5,374 nucleotides of DNA from Bryobacterales bacterium (GTDB lineage Bacteria > Acidobacteriota > Terriglobia > Bryobacterales > Bryobacteraceae), in assembly GCA_016789785.1 (NCBI GenBank), contig JAEUQE010000373.1, forward strand, positions 1-5,374, written 5' to 3'. Positions 4,815-5,374 of the stretch are shown here, piece by piece. The notes under the pieces were generated by a model that was not told where the DNA came from, searched no databases, and saw nothing but the letters and a program-made list of their open reading frames with translations. The position numbers and the translations under genes are program-made. The number at the start of each line of letters is the position of its first letter. Position 1 is the first letter of the stretch.

Positions 4815-5374
4815 ATGCAGATACTCGTTTCGATTGGGCTCAATCCTTTGCCCGTTCTGATCGCGGTGCGGCGTCTCGCGCAACTGCATCCAGGTGCAAC
4901 ATTCAGATTTCTCCTATCCAGAGATGAAGAACTGGACGGAATTCTCGATTTGCTGAAGAATGTGAAAGTTGGGATTTCACACAAGCTGATCCCGCTGGGA
5001 GATCCGAAATCTCCCCGCGAGATCATGGAGAAGATCCAAAAGAGCTTTGCGGGAGAGACGGGGCCGATCCATTTTCACTTCACCGGCGGGACCAAGCCGA
5101 TGGTTTTGTATGCGGCGCGGGCGCTCGCGAAGAGCGGCGAGAGGTTCACGACAAGCTACATCAGCGCAGAAGCGCATACGCTGATCGGGAGCAATCTGAT
5201 GTCCGGTGAGGACGTGTTACTGGGGATACCCGACGAGCGAACCGACTTATTGTTGGACTTTGAGCAGATTGCCCGTTTGCACTGCCATACGATGCGCTAT
5301 CGAGTGCGGACCCGGTTTGGCCAGTACGAGGTGGGCGACGGCCCAAGAAAGAACAACTTCCTGCCGAGCCGCCG
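4815..5374 (+). CDS. CARF-domain protein, Card1/Can2-like (3' end outside window)
   Basis: The first 186 residues of a protein that continues past the right edge. It opens with a hydrophobic strand and turn, ILVSIGLNPLPV (3-14), then a helix, as in the Rossmann-like CARF fold. The key motif is HFHFTGGTKPM at 86-96: the T-G-G-T-K loop in this position is a hallmark of Card1/Can2 and DUF1887-type CARF domains, where it helps hold cyclic oligoadenylate. A helix follows (97-106), and from about 140 onward a change of character, IPDERTDLLLDFEQIARLH, may be the linker into the effector part. In relatives that part is usually a PD-(D/E)xK nuclease, but HEPN, membrane or protease effectors also exist, so the output is unknown here. 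The ATG at 4815 has a weak AGG seven bases upstream, and a credible promoter precedes it. It diverges from csx3, whose product should remove the ligand this protein senses. The CARF call is solid; the subfamily is less certain. Confidence 0.8.
   Translation, partial: MQILVSIGLNPLPVLIAVRRLAQLHPGATFRFLLSRDEELDGILDLLKNVKVGISHKLIPLGDPKSPREIMEKIQKSFAGETGPIHFHFTGGTKPMVLYAARALAKSGERFTTSYISAEAHTLIGSNLMSGEDVLLGIPDERTDLLLDFEQIARLHCHTMRYRVRTRFGQYEVGDGPRKNNFLPSR

Overview
The window looks like GC-rich chromosomal DNA from an acidobacterium, probably of the Solibacter/Bryobacter type. Two things suggest this. The left end carries the barrel half of a large Oar-like TonB-dependent receptor, a family greatly expanded in Acidobacteria. 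The middle carries a hypothetical protein with an N-terminal N-G-x-K-S / T-P-E-G-K / H-G-L signature that I associate with multicopy acidobacterial and planctomycete families. The taxonomic call is an inference from protein style only.

Layout. (1) Positions 1-1941, plus strand: the C-terminal part of the receptor, cut by the window edge. (2) 1942-2368: no credible gene. It is a repeat-rich strip with a 24-bp-period direct repeat resembling an IS21-family end, a 12-bp perfect palindrome with a partial second copy, and a 12-bp tandem duplication. (3) 2369-3364, minus strand: a 331-aa hypothetical protein with a strong Shine-Dalgarno, bracketed by an 11-bp direct repeat. (4) 3533-4469, minus strand: a two-gene operon, csx3 (crn3) followed by a P-loop NTPase gene. 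The csx3 stop codon lies inside the Shine-Dalgarno of the NTPase gene. (5) 4470-4814: a divergent control region with a strong hairpin, a credible promoter and a dyad around its -10 box. (6) 4815 to the right edge, plus strand: the N-terminal 186 residues of a CARF-domain protein with a Card1/Can2-like T-G-G-T-K motif. It runs off the window, so its effector domain is not visible.

How the genes fit together. Csx3/Crn3 is a ring nuclease that destroys cyclic tetra-adenylate (cA4), the second messenger made by type III CRISPR Cas10. CARF proteins bind such messengers and switch on a fused effector, often a nuclease. The right half of the window is therefore best read as the ancillary signalling part of a type III CRISPR-Cas locus: a messenger-activated effector facing, across a shared control region, a messenger-degrading off-switch with a companion NTPase. 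No cas10, Cas7-type gene, cas6 or CRISPR array is visible here; they would have to lie to the right or elsewhere in the genome. The most notable points are the two-gene (unfused) form of a Csx3 plus P-loop pair that occurs elsewhere as one fused protein, and the divergent control region between off-switch and effector.
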